Source of the DNA: Trichuris trichiura
Lineage: Eukaryota; Nematoda; Enoplea; Trichinellida; Trichuridae
Reading direction: 5' to 3'
Assembly (NCBI GenBank): GCA_037903355.1
Contig: JBAJFE010000023.1
Coordinates: 1,612,001-1,676,000 of the forward strand
DNA length: 64,000 bases
The position numbers were made by a program, and so were the translations under genes. The notes beneath the pieces were generated by a model that was not told the origin of the DNA, did not search any database, and saw only the letters and a list, made by a program, of their open reading frames with translations. Below, one piece after another: positions 13,250-24,800 of this stretch. The stretch's first letter is position 1; every line of letters starts with the position of its first letter.

Positions 13250-16200
13250 ATAGCATGCTGGAACGACGGCAAACGGAATGCGGAAGCCTAAACGCTGGCA
13301 ACAGACGGAAACTCGAACACGGCTGTGGATTTCCGCTTCATTTGTCATATAGAATGTACCGACACTTGCAGTACCGCTTAAGCGATCTGAGCACACGTAC
13401 TCTTGCCGCCGTAGTAGAAACCAGCTGCACCATGTCGAGGAAACCTTCTGAGCTTAAGCCTAGACGCACGTCCTTCATCAATCAAAGTTTTCCTGTGATT
13501 ATAATGCAGACTGACTTTCATGCCATCAGGCATAGACCACGTGGAAACATGGGTCATTTTCTTTACGAGTGAAGCATTATTGCGTTGATGTGATGGCGAT
13601 GTTCTGCGCATCAGGAAGGGTTTCGGTGCTACGATCACGATAGTGAGGAAGACAGTCCCAAACGAAAGCTCTTGGGTGTCTGTCATAACGTACTATAGCA
13701 GTGCGTAACTGTGCTCAAATGCGTTGAACAATACGTATGCCATGCGCAAGCCGCTATCACCAGCTTTTCTTTTCTCCTACACTCATTTCTTCATTTTCAA
13801 CCGCCAAAGCTGTTAATTTCTCCGTTGGGATTCCAACAATCGAAGTGCACGCACTATTGTACTTGCTTTCGCAAGGATTCTTTGCAACCAGGCAAAATCG
13901 TTGAAAACAGCCGTCTAAGCAAAGAGCATGTTTTTGTTGGCAGAAGAGAAGGAAACCGGGACAGCAGTGCACCTCTTTTAGAGAACTCTTTTGTACCCAG
14001 TCATCTAGTGCGTCGGTTGCTTGTGAACATAGCTGGCTTGCCAGGGACAATGAAGTTTAACCAACGACGCAGCCGTCCACTTTCTGATCTGTGTGAGCCA
14101 GGAACTCGAAGCTTCAACTTACGCCTGCTACTATAAGTCGACCAAAGCGATGTCTCCATTTCGCTTCACGCATACATGATAACAAAGAACCTTCACAAAT
14201 CAACACTTTTCGCGGTATGTGCGTTAGTGCGCTGGATGGCCTCGTAGGTGCGCATCATGCAGATCATTCCACCAACAGAAATTGACGTAGGACACTGAAT
14301 GAGGTCCAGAACTGGCACTGATATAAGGCGGACGGCAACAGAATCTTAGTGATAATGAATGAGCACTTCTTTAGATCACAAATGCCGTCTGACTTGGAAT
14401 GTTGAGTTCAGACGTGCACTGATCTGCACTGATCATGCTACGCGTACGCCAACAATGCTCAGCAGAGCACATCCGCATTGATGCGATACTTATGTGGTGA
14501 GCAGTTAACATTTAAAATCTGGTCAGCGAATTTCTGGCACTGCTATTGCTCACAGAGACTGCGAAGCGGCTATTGACCTTTTCTTTGTTCTTCTTGACTC
14601 AATAATGACTGTCGTTCCAAACGACAAAACCAATATTGCAACTACAGCATTCGTGAAACTGTTCCACAAACCAGGGCACAAACAAGAATTCTGCCTTGAT
14701 TTCGTATGTGATAGAGTTGTGTCGGAGGATAATACCATTGGTCGAATACGTTTCCACTGCTCACTTTACTCTTCTCAACAGAACGAATATTTCACTTTGC
14801 ATCCATTCAAACGCAACTTCTCCATTGTAAAAACGGAAGAAGAACTTAATGTTAAGTCAGCAGCCGTCTTCTTCCCATTAACGTTTGCAGTATTCGAAAT
14901 GCACCATAAGGCAAGCAGGTCAACATTAAAAATATCAGAACCCACACTTTTTTCCAACTCATAATATTAACGTCTGTGTAAGTTCAAAGAACTCAGTTTT
15001 CGCTGCAGACGTTGGCTTCTTTACAGAACCTTTGACGCTCTATTCAGTATTCAACACTGGCACAGTGAAAGTATGGATCTATGTAAGTAAGTATGAAAGC
15101 ACTGATCAGTGGGCGGATCATTATTGAACAGCCGTAAAAATATCTCGACGAGGCACTGAGAAAGATTCGAATGAACACTGCACTAACTTGTCAACATGCA
15201 AGAAACAAACCTGAATAGAGCATTTTCACTGACATGAAACCAACGGAGAAGGAGAGTTGATCAAGAGTGCCTGTAGTACTTCGCAATTGCGATATTCCGC
15301 CTTATCCATTCATGAACTGGCTGCGTTTGAATGTCATTTAGCTGGCCGGTCAACACACACACTCGTCCCAGAACCAAGTCGAATTGCAAGTTTTCTTCAG
15401 CTCTGATAATGGGATGCATTGTGTGAACTAATAGAGTTATGCAAGATGACGCTGGAGCTTCTGTGATTGCGAGGACAACATTTTAGTTCGCAGAGGTAAG
15501 CTCTCCTGTACGGTAGTAGTTAACCGAAAGCAGAAATCGTTTGCGTATCGCAATGCCACTGATTCGTCTGTTACCTGCCTCTCACAGATAACGCGTTCTT
15601 ACCAGTAGCCGTAACCATATTTTGAATACCATATTTCCGTCAGAATCTTCTATCATAGGGCAGCCTCTCTTCAGTGCAAGCAGCACTTAAAATGACAAGG
15701 CTGCTGAGAGCGTACGGTTACCAGCTCGCTGCCGCCCATGCTGAGTGATCGCATTCGATGTTTGTGAAGTGGGATCGCTGCTTCTTTGCTGCAGACAGAA
15801 CTGCTTCGCTTTCATTTGCTGTTCTTCTTCACGGCTCACTTAGCGTAATGCAATTCTGTGCTTTGTTTCTTCCATCGCAAAGCTCCAATACCCGTATCAG
15901 CTCCTGTATCCATCAGTTCTTCTTTCAGTGCACACATTCGACAAGAGGCGTTCTGCTGGGCAAAGCCGTCAGTTTTTACTGCTTGAATTCTGAAAACGTG
16001 GGTATAGCTTTTTGGATAGGCAAACACCAGCGTGTCTTTTTAGTGCAGTTTGAAGTTAGAGCTCATGTAATCAACATTCCTGTTTGCATTTCGCAATTCA
16101 TAAATTGGGAACAAACCACGACTTGGAAGTCAGCAGCAGAACAAAGTCAATCAATGGCGACGACGAAAAGAACAGTACTATACCTCTGACCAGCACCAAT

Positions 16201-17018
16201 AATTTGGATTTACCCATTATGGTGACCGTTGAGTGGACGTCGACTTTGAATGCATACTAACGTCATCGTTGCAATAGATATTCACTGTAATTTCATAAAC
16301 AAACCTGCGTTGACTGCACAGGATTGAAAGACGGCAGTAAACCACACACGTGCACAACTCTCTCGCTGCTCTGCTCGTAATAAGTATGGTTGTTTTGTTC
16401 AACAGAATAATGTTAAAATATCCAAATGGGTGACCGCTCACAAATGTTCAACTAATCATCAACGAAGAAAATGAAGCAGTGCAGTAACGCCGGCAGCGAG
16501 GTTAACCATACGTCGTTTACCATTACGGACCATCATGTGAACATGAGAAGACACTTCATTATGAGGTGTGATCATGAGGCACATGTGACCATCATGTGAT
16601 CATAACAGCTCAGCACTGCAATGAGGTCAAATAGAGGTCACAAAGAAAGCTCACTTTCGCTTCGTGGCGTGAAATGTTGTATGCTTCAGCGAATCAGCTT
16701 AATCCAACAACGTAAGTAGCTGAAGTCTCTGTAAGGCCGCATATACTTTTTTGCACTCAGAGCACCACTGAAACTTTGGCCACTCTACACAACATCTGCA
16801 TGTTAGCGCTTTAAAGGAGCATTCTAAAACTTCTCCCAGACGTGTTCTGGATAGCAAGAATACTGCTAAGAAAATTTTGAGTTGTTTCTCAGAAAAGGAT
16901 AGTTCGGAGCACCATCGTCGATATGTTTCTTGAGATGGATCACAGGTATAGCGTCGATTATAAGCTTCTGCTTCCAAGGTATGGGCGAGTGAAAAGTGGT
17001 TCCACGTCGTGTACGTAG
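13250..17018. repeat. Array unit 0 (modules F-E-C-D-A-B)
   Basis: Module landmarks in plus-strand order are: tcatcaatcaaag near 13,475 (F), caatacgtatgccatgcgc near 13,730 (E), gcatccattcaaacgc near 14,800 (C), ggagaaggagagttg near 15,245 (D), catttgctgttcttcttcac near 15,810 (A), and acatgtgaccatcatgtgat near 16,580 (B). The same order recurs around 30.8-34.0 kb. The part from about 14.7 to 17.66 kb is very similar to about 32.0-35.09 kb, which suggests a recent segmental duplication of about 3 kb. Confidence 0.75.
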
Positions 17019-17342
17019 TGTAATTGCTGAGCTGCCTTCCATGCTTCATTAGAAAAGAATTCATTTGATGTCCGGGTCAACACAGGACAAAACGAACTAC
17101 GAAGAGAGAGAGAGAGACGCAACATGACGACACAGGCGCAGTATTCACACTGACCGCCACCGCCCGCAACGACCGCTTTATATACCTTTCCTCTGTGTAA
17201 ATACATCGGGGCGTGGCATAATTGTCTGTTTGCCACGTGCTTCCCTAATTGCCGAAGTAAAATGATTGGTCAGTTTGGCCACGGCTAACTTCGGTGACCT
17301 TCCTCGTGACTGCCGCGGTCACATGAGCACGTGTTTATTACA
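17019..17342 (-). mobile_element. Solo-LTR-like insertion, copy 1
   Basis: A 324-bp segment begins TGTAAT and ends ATTACA, a perfect 6-bp inverted TG...CA terminus. It is flanked by cgtag (17,014-17,018) and catag (17,343-17,347), a near-perfect 5-bp target duplication. Related array units at about 22.3 and 27.7 kb carry the flanks joined without it, giving empty sites. Inside, on the minus strand, are accaatca, TATATAAAG and TCAGTG in promoter-like order. These are LTR retrotransposon hallmarks. No gag/pol or second LTR was found adjacent, so a solo LTR is the best reading; an unrelated small mobile element is the alternative. Confidence 0.7.
17149..17184 (-). promoter_or_regulatory. Core promoter in LTR copy 1: TATA box and initiator
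   Basis: On the minus strand TATATAAAG spans 17,184-17,176 and TCAGT spans 17,153-17,149. The A of the initiator-like TCAGT (17,151) is 31 bp after the first T of TATAAA, the canonical spacing. A CCAAT-type accaatca lies about 85 bp further upstream. Transcription would run toward lower coordinates through the array. No transcript evidence is available. Confidence 0.5.
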
Positions 17343-17689
17343 CATAGATTATGATTAATCAATGGCCAAGGCGGAAATAGAAATAACACACAAGTGTTAC
17401 TTACCATTCATTCATACGGATCACTGTGGAGGTACATCTGCTGTCCGACTTCAACCTGCAGTGGAATTGAAATTGACCACCTTCAATGGAAGTTTTTCTC
17501 CCTGCGATTAAGCTGAACAAGTGCCTTCTCAGCCAAAGAGTAAAAACAGTAGCGTCAGTCGAATAAACGCTTTTCCACCAAGCATGTCGAAATTACTACT
17601 ATGGAAGCGGGCACAGTCACAACTCAATGTCATTTACGAGCGTAGTCATCGTAACCAAGCCGCATTCGCAAAGCAGAACGAATCACAAG

Positions 17690-19884
17690 CCAGGGATAAA
17701 TGTTCATAGACTTACTGGTTACGAGATCAACTTTGTTCAAGCCTTTCTAATGAGTGGACCTGTAAAAAGATATCTACTTTACCCAGCTGTATAGACGGCT
17801 TCTGTTTCTCTAGTGAGCAACTTTTGACAGTTTTCTTCCTCATCCACAAGTTGTTCTTCGAAGAAAATAATCGATGCAACAAGTTGCCGTTCTCGTAAGG
17901 AGTCCCCTGATAAGGCGCACGTGTTAGACTGAGACGCCAAAGGCCACCAAGATAAAGTTCACTAAAAACCGTTGGTTATGTGGACTACTTGAACGAAAAC
18001 CTTTCACTGCTTACGGAAACTTTGCAGTGGCCGTTTTCCAGCTTGTCTTGCATCCACTTTTGATGGTCTGACACAGAATCTCGCACGCAACTCCAAATCA
18101 ATGTGAACTTATATGAAAACACGGCACTGTTACATGACGCTGGAAATGACAAACGATATCAGGAACACATGCACATTAGTCGTGTGTTCAAACATCCCCC
18201 CAAGAGGAACTACAAATTTCCGGTGCATACTGCACTGTGCCCTCTAACAGAAACGCACGATTCTTCACCGTATGCTCCATAACTGTAGCAAACCAAACAT
18301 AAGTTGATCATTGTCGCAAAAATGCATCAGCAGAAATTCTATGTGTCAGTGGATAATACCATTCGTCGAATCAGTTTTCGGTGTTCATTTCACTCTTTTC
18401 AACAGGAAGAATATTTCACTTTGCATCCATTCAAACGCAGTAACTGCATTGTAAAAAGGGAGGAAGAACTTAATGTGAAGTGAGCAGCCGTCTTCTTCCA
18501 TTAACATTTGGCAGTACTTAAAATGCGCCGTAGTCAATCAGCATTATAGTTAACGGAGCCCACACTTTTTTCTAAAAATCATAACGTCTAACTAAGCTCT
18601 GAGCAACCTAGGTTTCGCTGCTTACGTTATCTTCTTCATAGAAACCTTAACGTTCTATACAGTATTGAATATTGACACTCTAAGAGGGTGAGCAGCACTG
18701 ATGAATGTGCACTTCACTAGTGGAAGCCTGTGAAAAGACCTCGACGAGGCACTGAAAAAGATTTAAATGAGCACTGTACAAGCGTCTAACGTGGAAGGCA
18801 CAAACCTGAATAAAATTTCCTCGTCGACTTAAAAGCAACGAAGAAGGAGAGTTGGTGAACAGTGGCACTAGTACTTCACAATTATGATATGCAACCATGT
18901 CCGTTCACGAACTGGGTGGGTTTAAATGTCATTCGGCTTGCCGGTAAACACATGAGGCCTTTCAGGAGCCACGCGAAATTGTAAGGTTTCCTCTACTCAG
19001 GTAATGGGGTGAGTTCTTTAGATTAACGAATTCACGCAAGAGGGCAGATGTGCTTCTGTTGTAGCGACGGCAGAATCTTAGTAGGCTGACCTGAGTTGAC
19101 CCGTGTGATAAGAGGTAGCATAAAGAAGAAATCGTCTGCGCCTCCCTCTGGCACTGTTTTGCCTGTTGTCAGCCTTTCACAGATAACGTGAATTTCGGAT
19201 TCCAGAACGTCTGACAGGTTACCACTTGGAAGCAGAAACGCTTTAACCGCAGTAGCCATAGGCATGAAACGAATACCAATTGGAAAGCAGCAGCTTCTAC
19301 CATAGGCACTAACACTTGAGTGCTAGCAGCACCTCACATGACTAAGCTGCTAAGAGCATACTGTTACTAGTTCGCTGCGATCTATGCCGACTGATCGCAT
19401 TCCCGGTTTGTGAAGTGGACGCACTGCTTCCATACCATGGACAGAACTGCTTCGCCGTCATTTGCTGTTCTTCTTCACGGCTTACTTAGCGTATTGCTCT
19501 TTTATGTTTTCTTTGTTCCATCGCTGAGTTTCCATACAAATACCTGCTCCTGTATTCATCAATTCTTCCTTCACTGCACACGTTCTACATAAGCCATTCT
19601 GCCAGGCAAAGCTGTCAGGTTTTAGTGCTTGAACTCCGAAAGGTTGGGTATGGCTTTTAGATAGGCAAATACTACCTTGCTTTTTTAGTGCGGTTTGAAA
19701 CTAAGAGTTGTGTAGTCAACATCTCTGTTTACGTTTCGGAATCTATGATATGAGAACAAACCACGCCTCGGAAGTCAGCGGCAGAAAAGAGTCAATGGAG
19801 GACAGCAACGAATAGCAACAACGTTCTCTGAGCAGCACCAATAATTTAGATTTAATTATTATACTTACTGTTGCGTAGAGCATT
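17690..19884. repeat. Partial array unit with a mosaic junction
   Basis: From about 17,690 the sequence follows the 11.35-12.0 kb block. At about 18,345 it jumps to the C module seen at about 14,730 (tgtgtc...ggataataccatt). It then continues through C (about 18,423), D (about 18,842) and A (about 19,445). It is cut off at about 19,885 by a transposase fragment. No intact gene is seen. Confidence 0.65.
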
Positions 19885-20222
19885 AAATTCGCCGTGGAAT
19901 TCGGTTTGACAGGTTTCCAAGCATCAAACGGTTCGCTCGAGAAGTTCAAGCTCCGTTATCAGATTTCTCAGAAAATTTTATGCGGCGAATCTAGCGAAGT
20001 TCCCGCCGAGGTGTTGGAAGACTTAATCGCGAAATTTCGTCATTTCACCAGTGGCTTCAAGGAAGAAGACATATTCAACGCTGATGAATGCGGCTTGTTC
20101 TTCAAAGCTATGCCTGATAGAAGCCTTGTACTAAAAGGCGATAAATGCAAAAGCGGGGCGCTCTCTAAAGGCTTCACTGTGCTTCTTTGCGCTAGCGGAA
20201 CTGCGGAGAAGTTGAAGCCAGC
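19885..20222 (+). pseudogene. Captured internal fragment of a Tigger transposase gene
   Basis: About 338 bp corresponds to residues of roughly 103-216 of the intact transposase encoded at 56,071-57,576, in the opposite orientation. Shared pieces include GFQASNG, KFKLRYQISQKILCGESSEV, FNADECGLFFKAMPDRSLVL and KGDKCKSG. Differences include GSLE for GWLA, a GALSKG variant with one codon lost, and a break after EKLKP. No terminal inverted repeats flank it, so it did not arrive by ordinary transposition. It lies exactly at a junction between array modules. Confidence 0.9.
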
Positions 20223-20246
20223 CGCTAATGATCGTCAACGCAGTGC

Positions 20247-20285
20247 GTACATCCATACTCTTACAGTGTAAGAGTATGGATGTAC
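20247..20285. repeat. Perfect 18-bp-arm hairpin
   Basis: The arm gtacatccatactcttac (20,247-20,264), a 3-nt loop agt, and the exact reverse complement (20,268-20,285) follow. It lies 24 bp after the end of the transposase fragment, directly before array sequence resumes in the C-D interval. It may be filler DNA from template switching during repair. Confidence 0.95.
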
Positions 20286-20289
20286 TCTT

Positions 20290-21899
20290 ACACTTTTAAC
20301 GTCTATGTAAGCTCTGAAGAACCTAGTCTCTGCTGCACAGGTCGGCTTCTTCATAGAAACCTTAATGTTCTGATCAGTATTCAACAGTGACGTCGTGAAA
20401 GTGCTAGCAGCATTAATGAGTCCGCGGATCAGTGTTAGTAGCCTGTGAGATAACCTCGATAAGGCATTGAAAAACACACCGATGAACAATGCACAAGCTT
20501 AGCAACATGGAAAGAACAAACCTGAATAGAACTTTTTCACTGACGTGAGAGCAACGGAGAAGGAGAGTTGGTGAAGAGTGCCTGTAGTACTTCACAACTG
20601 GGATGCTCAGCCATGTCAATTCACAAACTGGGTGGCGTTCAAAGCCAACTAGCTGGCCGTTCAACACGCACATCCTTCCAAGAACCAAGCGGAATTGCAC
20701 GTTTTCTTCAACTCAGAAAATGGAGTGTGTTTTTTGGACTAACGAAAATATGCAAGAGCAGCAGGCGCTTCTGTGGTTGCGCCGCAAAATTCCAGTTGCC
20801 TGACCTCAGTTCTCCCTTCTGGTAGCACTTAGTGGAAGGCAGAAATCAATTGCAAGTAACACTGTCATAGTTTCACCTCTCGTCGGCCTTTCACAGGTAA
20901 TGCGACTTTTTGATACCAGAATGTATGGCGGGATTTCATCTGGTAGCGGAAACGCGTCAGTCGCAGTAGTCGTACGTATCACAAGAATATCAATGCTCAG
21001 TGAGTATCTTTCACCATAGGTAGTCTCACTTGAGTGCAAGCAGCACATCACATGACTGGGCTGTTGAGGGCGTACAGTTATCAGTTCGCTGGCGCCCTTG
21101 CTGACTCGTTGCATTCCCGGTTTGTAAAGTGGGCTCGCTGCATCTATACGATAGACACAAGTGCTTCGCTTTCATTTGCTGCTCTTCTTCACAGCTGCCT
21201 TAGTTTATTGTTGTTTTGTGCTTTGTTTGTTCCATCGCTGAGTTCCATTTTCCATACCGGCTTCTCTCTTTGTCAGTTCTTCTTTCAGCGCACGCACTGG
21301 ACGTAAGCCATTCTGCCAGGCAAAGCTATCAGCTTTTGCCATTCTAACTTTGAAAGCTTCAGTGTGGGTTGTTGGGTACCCAAACAGCACCTCGTCTTTT
21401 CAGTGCGCTTTGAAGTGACGTGCAGAGTAATCAAGCTAGGTGTTCGCCTTTCACGACACAGGAAATGGGAACAAATCACGACTTGGAAGTCAGCAGGAGA
21501 ACAGCATCAGTCGAAATCGGCGACGAATTGTAATAGTAGTATACCTCTGAGCACCACCATTACTTTATATTTTAGCATTATGGTCACCGTTTTAAGAGAT
21601 GTTCATCGCAATTTCATAGACAGACCTGCATTGGCTGCACGGGATTGAAAGACGGCAGCAAACCAGACAGCTGCACAGCTCTCTGCTCCGCTTATAATAA
21701 GTACGGTTGTCTTGTTCAACAGAATAACATTAACACATCCAAAGGGGCGACCGCTCACAAATGTTCAACTAAGCATCATTGGGAAAAATTACCCTGTGCA
21801 GTAGCGCCGGAAGGGAGGTTAACCAAACGTTGTTTGCCACAGCGGACCATCATGTGACCGCCATGAGACGGTACTTCACTATGACGTGTGATCACGAGC
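20290..21899. repeat. Array unit 1 (C/D-A-B part)
   Basis: Sequence resumes at about 20,290 inside the interval found at about 14,970 between C and D. It runs through D (about 20,558) and A (about 21,160) to B (about 21,900). On the minus strand a frame at 20,700-20,413 containing KYYRHS and LFRFVLSM is shared with other units. No gene is recognised. Confidence 0.65.
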
Positions 21900-24800
21900 C
21901 ACATGTGACCAGCATGTGGTCATCATGTGATCATAACTGCTCAGTACTCCAACGAGATCAAATGGAGGTCACAAGGAAAGCTCACCTTCGCTTCGTGGCG
22001 TGAAATGTTGTACGCTTTAGCGCATCAACTTGATTAAACAACGTAAATAGCTGAGGTCACCGTTGGATTGCGTAAATGTTTCCAGGCACAGTGGAGGGCT
22101 GAACACTCGCTCACATGAAACATTTGAGCTTTCAGCGTTTCCGAAAAACAGGTCCATAGCTTCTGCTACAGATTTTCCGAATCGCAAGTATGCTGGCAGT
22201 AACATTTATAAGAGTTGTTTCTCCGAAAAGGCGAGTTCCGAACACTATGGCCGATTCATTTCGCAAAAGAATCGAAGATACAGCGTCGATTAAAAGCTTC
22301 TGCTTCCGAGATGTCAGCATCTCAAAACTCCTTCAATGTCTTGTACGTACTGTGTGATCAATCAACTAACGATGGGCCAATGGAAACAACACATGAGTGT
22401 TAATTTCCATTGCTTCATAGACTCTGCTGGCCGACTTCAACAGCGCAGTGAAATTGAAAATGACCACGGAGAATGGAAGCTTTCCTCGCTGCGGTTAAAT
22501 TGAACAGGTGTAAAGACATTGCGGCCAGTCGAATAAACGCATTTCCGCGAATCAACAGTGGCGAAATGACTAAAGTGGAAGCCGGTGCAGACACTGCCAT
22601 TCCAGACGGACAGAAAAGAGCAAATGGTTTCGTCAAGACGCTCATGATTACACGACGTTATCAGCAATCCACTGGCGGCAGACAAGTCTGTAGACATCAG
22701 CACCCGCCAGTTAATCGTTGCAGCTGCAGAGCTTGCTGAAACAACGGCTTGTCCTTCCGAGCAATCATCTCACAGATGCAGTGTTCACTTTTTAGCAACT
22801 GATTACTTCATGAACTGATGTCTTAAAGATTGCTGTTAACTTGTCTGAGTCATCATACCGTAAACCACGGAATCCTGCATCAGTAAAGCATTCAGGAACT
22901 GTGTGAGAAAGTATATTCCTTCGTATACGTACCTGCAACGGAAACGTACTCTCTAATGACTTCAGAAGTTTGTAGAATGCAAAGCGGCGGGCATTCAAGC
23001 AGCTACGTGACGCACCGGTGAATATATTCATTCACGACTGCAAGGAATCGTGAAAACAGTGAAAGGTCCCAAAGGAGAAGACGACGTCTTTTTCAGCTAC
23101 TGGACTCCAATGGTCGTCATGAAAACTTGGAAAGTTTTGCCATTTGTCCGCCGTTTGACTTTCTTGAAAGCCCAATAAACATTCGACAAGTTCGGGCACT
23201 TGCAGGGAGCATTTAGCCGCCATAATTTAATCGCTGTGAGATCCTAATGTCCTGCTTAGGAACGCTACTGGGAAACTTTCACATCTCCTTCGGGAGCATC
23301 ATACGCCGATAAGATAACCGCGTTAGTTAACTTTTTCTTTAAGAATGGAAGCTGATGAGGTGGCTGAAATAAGCTGAACGAAAATTCACATTCAGTGTCA
23401 CCAGCCATTTCGTCCGTAAATGTGAGGGACAAATCTTTCACAGCTCATGATCGTCCAGTAGACAAAAGTCGCCACTTCGACCTCATCTTTAAACATCCTG
23501 CGGGCCTGCAACGCATATAACAGAGACAATAAGTTCAATAACGTCTTCGCCAACAGCTGCGTGTTGTACCGTGAATTTTGCGTATTATATTGTTAGACGA
23601 AAGCGTACATATCAGACAACCAGACGCAGGCGATAATGAAGTTCTTCAGCTACGATTCGCCTGATTTTCCTTAATTGAAGCTGACCAATAGTCATCTAGT
23701 CTGCCATCAGTAATGTGCGTTCAGCAGCGTGACATGCCCATTTGAAAGGGCGACAAACCCTTTGTTCAGATGGTTAGATGTCCTGATCTAACAATCCTCA
23801 CGGCTGACGCCAACCTAGTGGTCAGCCTTAAACAGCTTGTCTACAGAAGCTTTCACCAACTGGTCTAGTGCTTTTCCATCGTGGACATCCCGTGCTCACA
23901 ATTTCGCAGCACACACTGCAGGAGAGCATATGCCAGCCGCATGTTTGGTAAAAAAGCGCTATGACGACTCGCATGCGTACTGGCAGCAATCAGAAATTGA
24001 GCCTTCCAAGAAACATGTTTCGTACTATTCAACTTCATCTTCAGTTCTATACAAAGGACATTTGAATCAGGTACGTCGAAGAGAATGCGTTCAATGAGTT
24101 GGTCAGCTTTCCTTTTCTCTCTGTAAAAGCACTCTTTCGTTGGAAGGTAGGTGAAGAGACTAAGTCAACCCATAAGTTCGGAACAAATGGAGAGCTCTAG
24201 ACGATTTCAGGAATGAATACGTAAACGGTCAGCTAACGGCTTTTACAGGCTGATCACATCAGAGCGATTAGCCGAAGCAACGATCTTCAGGAAAGAATTT
24301 CTGCTTTCCAAACCATTAAACGCTACCACTTTTCTTTCCTGGGCACAATTCATCGTTCTGAGCACAACACATATCCATTTCACAAGGTGCTACGGTCGTC
24401 GTGAGTAATGCAGCGGACCAACTGCTTATAATGGAATAGTATTCAGTCTCAGAAAAACGACCACAGCAACGACGCTGATACTTCTGTGCCAAAACTGCTT
24501 CTAGCTGCAGTCGCACAAGCCGAAAGAGGAGACCAGTAATTTTCGTTACATCAAACTGTGATTACTCTCCACTTAGCACTGGCTCTCCATCGTATCGTCA
24601 GGCTTCCTGCATGTGTCCCAGATGAATCAAAGGTAAATGCACAATTAAGTGCGAAATGTGGTGAACACAATCCTTTGCTAGAGAAGGTTGACCACGATGA
24701 ACAATTTCAGGCATCCATTCGCGTTAGCCGTAATGGCAAACAGCGTCCGGAACAGAGCTCCTATTTTCATTGCAGTTGCATGATTGATTTCCGCTATGAA

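Noticed and set aside
13711..14136. 141-codon plus-strand frame, partly shared with 25,623-25,850
   Set aside because: Sharing follows from recent duplication of the DNA; the two diverge into unrelated frames after a junction and neither resembles a known protein.
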